In this document: positions 32,485-40,140 of the stretch, in pieces
Layout: every line of letters begins with the position of its first letter
How positions within the stretch are numbered: position 1 is the stretch's first letter
DNA from: Massilia sp. BJB1822
GTDB lineage: Bacteria > Pseudomonadota > Gammaproteobacteria > Burkholderiales > Burkholderiaceae_D
Direction: 5' to 3'
Assembly: GCF_013369485.1 (NCBI RefSeq)
Contig: NZ_JABWEB010000030.1
Location: 1-50,438, forward strand
DNA: 50,438 bases
Notes under the pieces: generated by a model
Databases searched by the model: none
What the model saw: the letters and a program-made list of their open reading frames with translations, nothing else
Told to the model about the DNA's origin: nothing
Position numbers and translations under genes: made by a program

Positions 32485-34524
32485 CTAGTTCTCCTTGCTG
32501 CCGATGAAGAAGTGGAGCGGCGCCTTGCGGAAGCGCCGGAACAGGGCTTGCAGCAGCTGGAGGCCATGCGTGAAGCGCACGCCGCGCGCGCGCAGTGCCA
32601 CCCACAATGCCAGACCAAAGCTGACCAGCAGGTTCACCGTGCCAATGCCGAGGAAGCCCGCGATGGAAGTCAACACCAGTTGCCAGCTCACATTGTGATC
32701 CAGGCCGACCATGGCTGTCGCAAAGTTGGCAGCTGAGAACGTCACGTGGCGGATATCGATGGGCAGGCCGAGCAGCAGACCCAGCGCGCCCATGGCGCCC
32801 AGCATGATGCCGAAGTAGAAGTTCCCCATCAGGCTGCCCAGATTGTTTTCCATATACACGCCCAGGCGCTGGGTGCGTTCGCGTCCCAGCACGGCCGCCA
32901 AGCCGCGCAGCTGGGCAATGCGCTGCGCCCAGCGCGTGTACAGCGCCTGGTTATCGTAATAGCCCGAGATCAGGCCAGAGAGGAAGAGGCAGACCCCGGC
33001 AATCATGGCGTAGAACAGGGCCAAGCTGCCGAAGGGATCGATATCGTGCAGCAGGTGCATGGCTTTCTCCGGCGTCACCAGATGGTGGCCGGTGATGAGG
33101 CGGTAGCCGGCGGCAATCAGCCAGGCCGTGGGAATGGCCGTGGCCAGATTGCCCAGCACCGCCATGATCTGGGTGCGCAGCACCTTGTTGATCAGTTCCG
33201 CCATGCTGTCCAGGTCGATATTGCGGCCATCCTTGCTTTGCAGGCCGGCCGCGATGCGCGAGGCTGTCATGGCCGGCTGCTTGGTCGCCACCGTGAAATG
33301 CAGCAGGTGGATGAAGATGAAGCCCAGCGAATAATTCATGCTGAACAGGAAGGCTTCCACCAGCGGCGCCGCGCGCAGGTAGGACATCAGGATCTTGAAC
33401 AGCGCCATGAAGCCGACGATCACGCCGGCGCCGGAAGCCGACATGAACATGCCGCCCAGCTCGCGCCGGTTTTCGGCGATGTAATGCTCGCCGGTGCGGC
33501 TGGCATTTTCCGTCACATTGCGCGCCAGCAGATTGATATTGTCGGTGAACAGGTCGCGCACGGTGTACTTGTTGTTGTGCGCTTCGATCAGTTCCAGCGC
33601 CAGGGCCAGGGCGGCGGCGCGCCGCTTGGCGGCCGGGCCGTGGGTGGCGCGTTCCGGCATGGCTTGCGCCGCCACCGCGTCCAGATCGATGCTGGGCGCG
33701 GACGGCAGATCGCCGGACATATCGACCAGGAACAAAAGCTTGCGCAGCCGGTCTATGCTCTGTGTCAGCGTCACCAGCAGATAGGTGAGGGCGATGCTGG
33801 TGCCCTGGGCCAGGGCCTTGCGCCGGATCTTTCCGATCACGGCGTCGCACTGGTCCAGCATCACCAGCAGATGGCGCGCGTCTTCGACATGGTTGGCGGC
33901 GCCGGCCAGCCAGGCTTCGTAGCTGTCCAGATAAACCAACACCTCCTTATTCTGCATGACGAAGGGCGATTCGAAGACTTCCATATCGGTATGGAAGTTG
34001 GTCAGCTTCGGCTCCAGGCCGATGGCGCAGACGCGGTAGCTCAGGGTGCGGATGGCTTCGAGCATGCCGGGCAGCATCAGTTTGCCGCCGCCGGGGTGGG
34101 CGCTGAAGATGGTGTTGAACAGGGCCAGCCAGTCGGAGGCGGGGACGGCGGCGATCCACTCGTGGTCGCTTTGTTTGTAGAAGATCTGGTCGAGGGCGTC
34201 GCTCAGGTATTCGTCGCCCAGGGCCGGCGGCAGCATGCGGTAAGAGACGCGGCGTTTGAGCTCGGTGAAGAAGCCGTCATTGGACAGCACGCCCACTTCG
34301 CTGTACAGGCTGGCGTGGCGGCGCTGCTGCAGCAGGCGCAGCACATAGCTGCCCAGGGCTTGCGCCAGCGCGGGTTCTTCCTGCAGCAGACGCAGCAGGT
34401 TGCGCACATTATTGGTGGCGCGGATGTGGTTGCCGGGACGGCTAGGACGCAGCTCTTCCACCAGCTCGACCAGGGGGGCGATGCTGAGGGTGTCTGTCTG
34501 GATTTGTTGGAGAATTTCTAACAT
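32485..34524 (-). CDS. 'site-specific recombinase'-family integral membrane protein
   Basis: The 679-residue protein matches the family named after a Neisseria 'site-specific recombinase' (COG4389/PF10136, by recall). It has a soluble helical N-terminal half (1-340) and several clear membrane segments in the C-terminal half (I-V-G-F-M-A-L-F-K-I-L, A-T-A-I-P-T-A-W-L-I-A-A-G-Y, L-G-A-M-G-A-L-G-L-L-L-G). No recombinase catalytic motif is visible, so the family name is probably misleading. It is translationally adjacent to a lipoprotein PLD, suggesting an envelope-lipid role. A stress palindrome with a fitting -10 lies upstream. Confidence 0.8.
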   Translation of the reverse strand: MLEILQQIQTDTLSIAPLVELVEELRPSRPGNHIRATNNVRNLLRLLQEEPALAQALGSYVLRLLQQRRHASLYSEVGVLSNDGFFTELKRRVSYRMLPPALGDEYLSDALDQIFYKQSDHEWIAAVPASDWLALFNTIFSAHPGGGKLMLPGMLEAIRTLSYRVCAIGLEPKLTNFHTDMEVFESPFVMQNKEVLVYLDSYEAWLAGAANHVEDARHLLVMLDQCDAVIGKIRRKALAQGTSIALTYLLVTLTQSIDRLRKLLFLVDMSGDLPSAPSIDLDAVAAQAMPERATHGPAAKRRAAALALALELIEAHNNKYTVRDLFTDNINLLARNVTENASRTGEHYIAENRRELGGMFMSASGAGVIVGFMALFKILMSYLRAAPLVEAFLFSMNYSLGFIFIHLLHFTVATKQPAMTASRIAAGLQSKDGRNIDLDSMAELINKVLRTQIMAVLGNLATAIPTAWLIAAGYRLITGHHLVTPEKAMHLLHDIDPFGSLALFYAMIAGVCLFLSGLISGYYDNQALYTRWAQRIAQLRGLAAVLGRERTQRLGVYMENNLGSLMGNFYFGIMLGAMGALGLLLGLPIDIRHVTFSAANFATAMVGLDHNVSWQLVLTSIAGFLGIGTVNLLVSFGLALWVALRARGVRFTHGLQLLQALFRRFRKAPLHFFIGSKEN

Positions 34525-34595
34525 GCGGAGAAAAACGGCTTGGCCGCATACGGAGGTCTAAAGCCGATAGTGTAACCGCTAAGAAATTTTTTCAC

Positions 34596-34611
34596 TGTAC
34601 GCTGGCGTACA
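34596..34611 (-). promoter_or_regulatory. envelope-regulon palindrome, TGTACGCTGGCGTACA
   Basis: A perfect 16-bp inverted repeat with core GTACG-N4-CGTAC lies 72 nt upstream of the minus-strand gene starting at 34524. The -10-like hexamer TACACT begins at 34574, 29.5 nt from the palindrome centre, placing the centre near -41.5. It could also act on the porin gene at 34719. Confidence 0.65.
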
Positions 34612-34718
34612 TTGGCTCAGTTCGCTCAACGATGCAGAGTGGTATGGAGTGTTGGACCGCGCACAGAAAACAGGCGGGCGCGGGCCTACACTGGCGGCAT
34701 GCTCAGGGGAGAAGCATC

Positions 34719-35561
34719 ATGAATCGCAGGCAGATTGCACCGTTGCTGTTGTTCTGGCCGCTGCTGGCGGACGCGCAGACGCCGCCGCAGCTTCAAGTAT
34801 ATGGCGTGGTCGATCCGCGCTGGGATGTGCTGGCGCCGGGGCGCGCCTACACCACGCAGTCGACCGCGCTGATCGATATCGACGATCCGCTGCACGGCGG
34901 TCTGGCCGGCGCCGCCGTCAGTCTGGCGGGCGAAACCACGCGGCCCTATGAAAATGCAATCAAGTACGCCGCGCGCCGGCGCGGCTGGAATGCCAGCGCG
35001 ATTTACAGCTACGGCGAAAGCAATTTCAGCACGCCGCGCCAGCGCGCCTATGGCGCCACGCTCGGCTATGCCGGCTCGCTGCTCAATGTGCGCATCGCGC
35101 ACCAGCGCAAGAACAATCCCCTGCCCGACATCACCGGCAAGAGCGTGCCGCTGGAGCTGGCCTCGCGCAACACCCTGGTCGCGGCCAATCTGCATCTCGG
35201 GCCGGCGCTGGCCTATGCCGCGTATGGCATCAATCGCGGCATGGGCGCCGTGCCCTGGGATCTGAGCCAGCCGTATGGCGCGCTGGCCATGGCCACGCCT
35301 TCGACCGACAGCCGCGACATGATGCTCGGGCTGGCGCTGCAGCGCGGCGCGACGACCTGGATGCTGTCCTATATCCGTAAGGACGACCGCGATCCCACCA
35401 ATCTCGATGCGCGCCAGATCGCCTTCGGCATGAGCTATGCGATGTCGAAGCGCACCGCCTGGTATGCCGCCTACGCCCAGGTGCGCAATGAGAACGGCCA
35501 GCCGGCCGCCATTGGCCGCGCCAACAGCGGCTTGCGCTTCGGCCTGCGCCACGCATTCTGA
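34719..35561 (+). CDS. short porin-like outer membrane protein
   Basis: The 280-residue product has a signal peptide (M-N-R-R-Q-I-A-P-L-L-L-F-W-P-L-L-A-D-A), then the porin start L-Q-V-Y-G-V-V-D. It ends in L-R-H-A-F, the C-terminal aromatic of beta-barrels. Betaproteobacterial porins of this type usually have 340-400 residues; here the segment normally following the first strand seems replaced by a short stretch (R-A-Y-T-T-Q-S-T-A-L-I-D-I-D-D-P). This may be a natural short variant or an internally deleted gene. GGGGAG lies upstream of the ATG. Confidence 0.7.
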   Translation: MNRRQIAPLLLFWPLLADAQTPPQLQVYGVVDPRWDVLAPGRAYTTQSTALIDIDDPLHGGLAGAAVSLAGETTRPYENAIKYAARRRGWNASAIYSYGESNFSTPRQRAYGATLGYAGSLLNVRIAHQRKNNPLPDITGKSVPLELASRNTLVAANLHLGPALAYAAYGINRGMGAVPWDLSQPYGALAMATPSTDSRDMMLGLALQRGATTWMLSYIRKDDRDPTNLDARQIAFGMSYAMSKRTAWYAAYAQVRNENGQPAAIGRANSGLRFGLRHAF

Positions 35562-35626
35562 CCGGCGCTTCCCGCTTGTGCTAAATTGAGAGGTTCAGCC
35601 CCCTCAACAACCAAGCAGGAAGCATT

Positions 35627-36463
35627 ATGTATCTGACCTATTTCAACGGCGCCTGGAGCGAAGGCAATGTCCCCTTGTTCGGCGCGATGGACCACAGCGT
35701 ATGGCTGGGTTCCTCGGTATTTGACGGCGCGCGCTCGATCCGTGGCCATATGGCCGATCTGCGCCTGCACCTGCAGCGCGTGATCTACTCGGCCGAGCGT
35801 CTCGGCCTGAGCTGCCCGCTCAGCGTCGACGAGATGGAGCAGCTGGTGCGCGAAGGCGTCGCCAAGTTCCCGGCCGACGCCGAGCTGTACATCCGTCCCC
35901 TGGTGTTCGGCACTGACGGCCTGCTGATTCCCGTGGCCGAGAAGAGCGCCTTCGCCCTGACCCTGTTCGACGCGCCGATGCCGCCGTTCACCGGCTTCAG
36001 CGCCTGCCTGTCCGAGCTGCGCCGTCCCGACGCCGCCATGGCGCCGACCGACGCCAAAGCCTCCTCCCTATACGCCAACACCACGCGCGCCCTGCGCGCC
36101 GCCAAGGAGCGCGGCTACGACAACGCCGTCGTGTGCGACAGCGAAGGCCATGTCGCCGAATTCGCCACCGCCAATATCTTCTTTGTCACGTCCGCCGGCC
36201 AGGTGGTGACGCCGGTGCCGAACGGCACCTTCCTCTCCGGCATCACCCGTGGCCGCGTCATCGCCCTGCTGAAAGACGCCGGCATCGTGGTCGAAGAGCG
36301 CAGCGTCAAGCCCGAGGAGCTGAACAGCGCCGTCGAAATCTTCAACACCGGCAACTTTGGCAAAGTCACGCCCTGCATCCGCTACGAAGGCCGCGACCTT
36401 CCGGTCGGCCCCATCGCCAGCAAGGCCCGCGAGCTCTACATGGCCTACTCCGACGCCAACTAA
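35627..36463 (+). CDS. class IV aminotransferase (branched-chain aminotransferase-like)
   Basis: The 278-residue enzyme is a fold-type IV PLP aminotransferase. It opens with Y-F-N-G-A-W-S-E and has H-S-V-W-L-G-S-S-V-F-D-G-A-R-S, the PLP lysine K144 in D-A-K-A-S-S-L-Y-A-N, and E-F-A-T-A-N-I-F-F with F-L-S-G-I-T-R-G. It probably transaminates branched-chain 2-oxo acids with glutamate; a D-amino-acid or ADC-lyase-like activity is possible. AGGAAG precedes the ATG. Confidence 0.88.
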   Translation: MYLTYFNGAWSEGNVPLFGAMDHSVWLGSSVFDGARSIRGHMADLRLHLQRVIYSAERLGLSCPLSVDEMEQLVREGVAKFPADAELYIRPLVFGTDGLLIPVAEKSAFALTLFDAPMPPFTGFSACLSELRRPDAAMAPTDAKASSLYANTTRALRAAKERGYDNAVVCDSEGHVAEFATANIFFVTSAGQVVTPVPNGTFLSGITRGRVIALLKDAGIVVEERSVKPEELNSAVEIFNTGNFGKVTPCIRYEGRDLPVGPIASKARELYMAYSDAN

Positions 36464-36482
36464 GCCCGCCTTTGCGCCAAAT

Positions 36483-36531
36483 CAAAGAATGTCCAACCCT
36501 GGTGTCAGGCACGGGAACCGGACATTCTTTG
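36483..36531. repeat. palindromic intergenic repeat, copy B
   Basis: A 12-bp outer stem (36483-36494 with 36520-36531, CAAAGAATGTCC and its complement) encloses the GTGTCAGGCAC core. It follows the aminotransferase gene. Confidence 0.8.
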
Positions 36532-36539
36532 CGCAATAT

Positions 36540-36587
36540 CAAACAATGTCCTACCCTGGTGCCTGACACCGGGGTGGACATTGTTTG
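36540..36587. repeat. palindromic intergenic repeat, copy C
   Basis: A 12-bp outer stem (36540-36551 with 36576-36587) encloses an inner stem around GTGCCTGACAC, the core in inverted orientation relative to copy B. Both copies are bordered by A-T-C-A-A-A. Confidence 0.8.
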
Positions 36588-36608
36588 CGCTGGATCAAAC
36601 GGTGGGGC

Positions 36609-37151
36609 TTAGCGGGGTTTGGGGGCGGCGCCGCAGTCGGCGCTGAGCCAGCGGCCGCTGCCTTCGACCATCATCTGCTGCGGCGCGCCGTGGGCGTGGC
36701 TGGTGACGTCCATGCGCATGGTGTAGCCGGTGTCGCCTTCGAAGATAACTTGGCCTTTGCCTTGCGAGGGCGGTTTGGTGCAGTGGAAGCTGACGTTCAT
36801 GCCGCCCGGGACCGGGGTGCTGGTGCTGCGGCAGTCGCCGGGCTGGCCGGCCGGTAGTTCGCGCTTTTCGGCCATTTCCTTGGTCATGCAGTAGGTGAGC
36901 TTGACGCCGCCGCCTTCGGCCAGATTCAGGCCGACGCCGCGCTGGGCCATCATCTGTTCCAGCATCTTGCGCTGGTCGGCTGGCAGATTCGCCATTTCCT
37001 TTTGCGCGCGCGCCATGGCTTGCATGGTTTCCGTACTGCCGCCGGCGATGCGGTTGTTCATCTCCCACAGGCCGGGCTTGAGGGTTTGGGCGCTGGCGCT
37101 GCTGCCCAGAAGCAGCAGGGCGCAGGCCAGCAGAGTGGGGCGGATGGGCAT
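36609..37151 (-). CDS. DUF3617 secreted protein
   Basis: The 180-residue protein has a signal peptide ending at S-A-S-A-Q (22) and the DUF3617 start L-K-P-G-L-W-E-M. Two cysteine pairs are present (T-Y-C-M-T, G-D-C-R-S, F-H-C-T, A-D-C-G). A central methionine- and glutamine-rich helix covers 40-75. It follows the OmpA lipoprotein gene by 17 nt on the same strand and is probably co-transcribed with it. Confidence 0.82.
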   Translation of the reverse strand: MPIRPTLLACALLLLGSSASAQTLKPGLWEMNNRIAGGSTETMQAMARAQKEMANLPADQRKMLEQMMAQRGVGLNLAEGGGVKLTYCMTKEMAEKRELPAGQPGDCRSTSTPVPGGMNVSFHCTKPPSQGKGQVIFEGDTGYTMRMDVTSHAHGAPQQMMVEGSGRWLSADCGAAPKPR

Positions 37152-37168
37152 GGGCGAACTCCGGTGAC

Positions 37169-37855
37169 TCAGCTGCGCGGCTGAGGCTCGGCAACAAAGA
37201 TTTCTACACGGCGATTGCGGGCGCGGCCGGCATTGTCTTCGTTGGGAGCGATCGGTTCGCGCGCGCCTCGGCCTTCGACCACGATGCGCGTAGGGGAGAC
37301 GCCGCGCGTGGCCAGGTAGTCGCGGGTGTGCGAGGCGCGGTCCACGGACAGGGGCTGGTTGATGGCGTCGCTGCCGGTGCTGTCGGTGTGGCCGACGATG
37401 CTGACCGTGGCGGCGGGATTGTCGTTGAGCGTGCTGGCGAAGCGGTCGAGGATTGGGCGGAAGTTGGCCTTGATGTCGGAGCGGTTGGTGTCGAAGGAAA
37501 TATCGCTGGGGATTTCCAGCTTCAGCCGGTTGTCTGGCGTCTGGCTAACCTGGACGCCGGTGCCCTTGGTGGCCTGCTCCATGGCCCGTTTCTGATCTTC
37601 CATGCGCTGCGACCAGATATTGCCGGCGATGGCGCCGACCGCTGCGCCCAGCACGGCGCCGCCGGCCGCGCGGCCGCTGCCGCCGCCGCCGGTGCTGGCG
37701 CCGAGAATGGCGCCCAGGCCGGCACCGATGCCGGCGCCGGTGGCCGTGCCGCGCTGCGTCGCGTTCATGTCGGCGCAGCCGCTGGCGGCCAGAGCGAGGA
37801 GCAGGGCCAGCGCGCCGGCCAGGGGTTTGGTGGATGTCTTGTGTTGGAAGTTCAT
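37169..37855 (-). CDS. OmpA-family lipoprotein with glycine zipper
   Basis: The 228-residue product starts at 37855 (GGAGG upstream). Lipobox A-A-S-G-C27 is followed by a glycine-zipper membrane region (48-85) and a C-terminal OmpA peptidoglycan-binding domain with G-H-T-D-S-T-G-S and R-N-R-R-V-E-I. It is the YiaD/Pal-like class that links the outer membrane with peptidoglycan. A divergent form of the envelope palindrome lies 53 nt upstream. Confidence 0.92.
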   Translation of the reverse strand: MNFQHKTSTKPLAGALALLLALAASGCADMNATQRGTATGAGIGAGLGAILGASTGGGGSGRAAGGAVLGAAVGAIAGNIWSQRMEDQKRAMEQATKGTGVQVSQTPDNRLKLEIPSDISFDTNRSDIKANFRPILDRFASTLNDNPAATVSIVGHTDSTGSDAINQPLSVDRASHTRDYLATRGVSPTRIVVEGRGAREPIAPNEDNAGRARNRRVEIFVAEPQPRS

Positions 37856-37908
37856 GTCAGTCCCTCCTGAATTGTCCAGCAAGTGTAGACCGAAACGGAA
37901 AGCGGCGC

Positions 37909-37924
37909 TGTACCTTCGTGTACA
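37909..37924 (-). promoter_or_regulatory. envelope-regulon palindrome, divergent form
   Basis: TGTACC-N4-TGTACA has intact outer half-sites but two changes in the CG pairs. TACACT begins at 37887, exactly 29.5 nt from the centre, as at the 34.6 kb site. The target is the OmpA lipoprotein gene. Confidence 0.5.
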
Positions 37925-37961
37925 GCGCCGGGGAACAGGAGTGGCTGGCGCGCAACGCCGG

Positions 37962-38108
37962 CTAGACGCCGCGTCCGCTGATCAGGCGCAGCAGCACCAT
38001 GATGATGGCCACCACCAGCAGCACGTGGATAAAGCCGCCAATGGTGTAGGACGTGACCAGACCCAGCAGCCACAGGATGATGAGGATAACAGCCAGTGTG
38101 TACAACAT
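37962..38108 (-). CDS. lmo0937-family miniprotein
   Basis: This 48-residue membrane protein has two hydrophobic helices (L-A-V-I-L-I-I-L-W-L-L-G and V-L-L-V-V-A-I-I-M-V-L-L) joined by T-S-Y-T-I-G-G-F-I-H, the pattern of lmo0937-family stress miniproteins. AAGGAG lies 7 nt before the ATG. It has its own palindrome 58 nt upstream. Confidence 0.85.
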   Translation of the reverse strand: MLYTLAVILIILWLLGLVTSYTIGGFIHVLLVVAIIMVLLRLISGRGV

Positions 38109-38166
38109 GATGGACTCCTTCTCTCGGGTTGATGGGATGATTTTTGCCTGTCTCAGCTTTTAACTC

Positions 38167-38182
38167 TGTACGCTGACGAACA
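38167..38182 (-). promoter_or_regulatory. envelope-regulon palindrome, TGTACGCTGACGAACA
   Basis: The core GTACG-N4-CGAAC matches the regulon pattern. AAAAAT begins at 38145, 29.5 nt from the centre. The target is the lmo0937-type gene. Confidence 0.6.
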
Positions 38183-38185
38183 GTA

Positions 38186-38875
38186 CTAGCCGCGCCGCAA
38201 TTGGCCTTTGACGATGCGGATGCGCTCGCCCTGCTGCCAGGCCGCGGCGCTGTGGAAGGTGCGGCGTTTGCCGTCGTCCAGGCGCACCGTCACCTCATAA
38301 CTGGTGCGCGCATTCATATTGCCTTCCACCTGGTTGCCGACCACGGCGCCGCCGATGGCGCCGGCAATGGTGGCCAGGTTGCGTCCGCTGCCGCCGCCGA
38401 TCTGGTGGCCCAGCAAGCCGCCCACCACCGCGCCACCGGCCGCGCCGACGCCGCTGCCTTCGGCGCGGGTGCGGATGGTGCGCACCGCTTCCACCACGCC
38501 GCAGTGATGGCAGACGGCGGGCGCCGCGGCTGTTTGCGCGACGTAGCGCGCCCCGCCGTCACGGCTGGACGCCGGCGCGGCGGCATACTGGTTCTCGCCC
38601 AGGCTGGCGCCCGGTGGCGGCGCGGGCGGCAGGGGTGCGCTCTCCGGTAATGGCGTCGCCGCACCGGCCGCGCCATGGCCAGCAGGCGCGGCCGTATCAC
38701 CGGGCGGCGCACTCAGCGTTTGTGTGGCGGCTGGCGCGCCATGACCCGCAGAGCTGGGCAGCCAGTCCATCAGGGCGGCGATGCCGACCGAACAAAACAG
38801 CAGCACGGCGACGGCGGCCGTCATCAGCAGCGGATGCAGGGGCTGTTTGCTGGCGGGGGGAATGAGGGGAGTCAT
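38186..38875 (-). CDS. glycine-zipper 2TM-domain protein
   Basis: The 229-residue protein has an N-terminal membrane anchor (17-37), a long proline-alanine-rich linker (40-95), a C-H-H-C motif near 121-124, and a glycine-zipper 2TM domain (G-A-A-G-G-A-V-V-G-G-L-L-G-H-Q-I-G-G-G), followed by a small beta domain (Y-E-V-T-V-R-L-D-D-G). Such proteins sit in or at the envelope. It is divergent from the Crp/Fnr gene, with a shared palindrome between. Confidence 0.82.
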   Translation of the reverse strand: MTPLIPPASKQPLHPLLMTAAVAVLLFCSVGIAALMDWLPSSAGHGAPAATQTLSAPPGDTAAPAGHGAAGAATPLPESAPLPPAPPPGASLGENQYAAAPASSRDGGARYVAQTAAAPAVCHHCGVVEAVRTIRTRAEGSGVGAAGGAVVGGLLGHQIGGGSGRNLATIAGAIGGAVVGNQVEGNMNARTSYEVTVRLDDGKRRTFHSAAAWQQGERIRIVKGQLRRG

Positions 38876-38934
38876 GATGAGCTTTCCAATTGCATGTCGA
38901 TGCCGTGATTGTCGGCCGCGGGCGCAGCCGTTTC

Positions 38935-38950
38935 AGTGCGTCAGCGTACA
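38935..38950. promoter_or_regulatory. envelope-regulon palindrome between divergent genes
   Basis: AGTGCG-N4-CGTACA lies between the glycine-zipper gene and the Crp/Fnr gene. GACAAT on the minus strand (from 38913) and TAAGCT on the plus strand (from 38972) are each 29.5 nt from the centre, so both genes, including the regulator itself, could be controlled. Confidence 0.6.
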
Positions 38951-39022
38951 TACAGGGAAAATACTTGCCGGTAAGCTAGCCCTGACCGACGTGCAGAAGC
39001 CACCCACTCTGACCCGACCGCG

Positions 39023-39769
39023 ATGATTGTTAACTTTGACACCGCTCATGGCAGCGCCCTGATCCCCGCCCGCGGCAGCAACCGCCTGCTGGCGAGCTTG
39101 CCCGAGGACGACCTGGATCACATCCAGTCCTTGTGCGAGCTGGCGATGGTGGACGAGGGCGAAGTGCTCTACGAACCGGGCCAGCCGATCAGTCACCTCT
39201 ATTTTCCGCTCGACGCCCTGGTCTGCCTGCTGGCTGTGGCCGAAGGCCGCATGACCCTGGAAGTGGGCGCGGTGGGGCGCGAAGGCATGCTCGGCGCCTC
39301 GGTCGCGCTGGGCCATCAGACGGCCCAGGTGCGCGCCGTCGTGCAGCGCGCCGGCTATGTGCTGCGCCTGGAAGCGGGCGACTTTTGCCGCGAGTTCGCG
39401 CAGATGGAGTCCTTGCAGCGCTTGCTGTCGCGCTATACCGATGCGCTGCTGGCGCAAGCCATCCAGATCGCCGTGTGCAGCCGCTTCCATGTGCTGGAAG
39501 CGCGCCTGGCGCGCACCTTGCTTGTGACGCGCGACCGGCTGCAATCGGAACGCTTTCATTTGACGCATGAATTCCTGGCCCACGCCCTCGGCGTGCGCCG
39601 CGTCGGCGTGACCAAGGCCGCCAGCGCCCTGCAGCAGCAGGGGCTGATCAGCTATAGCCGGGGCAATATCGAGATTCTGGATGCGGCGGGACTGGAGGCG
39701 GCATCCTGTGGCTGCTACGCGCTGGTCAAGGACGATGGCAGCATCGGCATGGGCAGCGTCTTCCTGTAA
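39023..39769 (+). CDS. Crp/Fnr-family transcriptional regulator
   Basis: The 248-residue protein has a cNMP-binding-type beta-roll (20-130; Y-E-P-G-Q-P-I-S-H-L-Y-F-P, G-A-V-G-R-E-G-M-L-G) and a C-terminal Crp-type helix-turn-helix (L-T-H-E-F-L-A-H-A-L-G-V-R-R-V-G-V-T-K-A-A-S-A-L, about 180-215). The cAMP phosphate pocket R-S-A motif is absent, so the signal is unknown; no Fnr-type cysteine cluster is seen. Its central place among genes with class II-like palindromes makes it the prime candidate for their activator. Confidence 0.9.
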   Translation: MIVNFDTAHGSALIPARGSNRLLASLPEDDLDHIQSLCELAMVDEGEVLYEPGQPISHLYFPLDALVCLLAVAEGRMTLEVGAVGREGMLGASVALGHQTAQVRAVVQRAGYVLRLEAGDFCREFAQMESLQRLLSRYTDALLAQAIQIAVCSRFHVLEARLARTLLVTRDRLQSERFHLTHEFLAHALGVRRVGVTKAASALQQQGLISYSRGNIEILDAAGLEAASCGCYALVKDDGSIGMGSVFL

Positions 39770-39802
39770 GGCTGGCGCTGCCCGGCAAAGCGTGGAAAAG
39801 GC

Positions 39803-40024
39803 TTAACGCGGCGGCTTGCTGACCTGGTTGCCGATCACGCCGCCGACGGCGGCGCCGCCCACGGTGCCGACGGCACTGCCGCCGGACAGCACGGAGCCGG
39901 CCACGGCGCCGACGCCGGCACCGACGGCGGTATTACGGTCCTGGCGCGACATATTCGAACAGGCGCTCAGGCCGAGGAGGGCGCTCAGCAGTACGCAGCC
40001 CCTTACGATTTTCTTGATGTGCAT
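39803..40024 (-). CDS. small glycine-zipper lipoprotein (OsmB-like)
   Basis: The 73-residue product has a signal peptide with lipobox L-S-A-C22 and a glycine-zipper 2TM segment (A-V-G-A-G-V-G-A-V-A-G, then G-G-A-A-V-G-G-V-I-G-N-Q-V). AAGGAG precedes the ATG. It resembles OsmB-type osmotic-stress lipoproteins. Its palindrome lies 71 nt upstream. Confidence 0.87.
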   Translation of the reverse strand: MHIKKIVRGCVLLSALLGLSACSNMSRQDRNTAVGAGVGAVAGSVLSGGSAVGTVGGAAVGGVIGNQVSKPPR

Positions 40025-40095
40025 GATGATCTCCTTGTGTATGCAGCCACGCGGGCTTGGCGGAAACCAGCATAGAACGGGCGCATCGTACGCTC

Positions 40096-40111
40096 TGTTC
40101 GTCAGCTCACT
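40096..40111 (-). promoter_or_regulatory. envelope-regulon palindrome, one-mismatch form
   Basis: TGTTCG-N4-CTCACT differs from the core by one base in the second CG. TATGCT begins at 40074, 29.5 nt from the centre. The target is the glycine-zipper lipoprotein gene. Confidence 0.5.
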
Positions 40112-40140
40112 TAGTTACGCTTAGTTACGCATTCCTGGTT

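Noticed and set aside
31065..32507. 480-codon frame opposite the PLD gene
   Set aside because: Shadow of a gene with two clear HKD motifs on the other strand.
32746..34521. 591-codon frame opposite the recombinase-family gene
   Set aside because: Antisense shadow in GC-rich DNA, rich in H, Q and G with no family resemblance.
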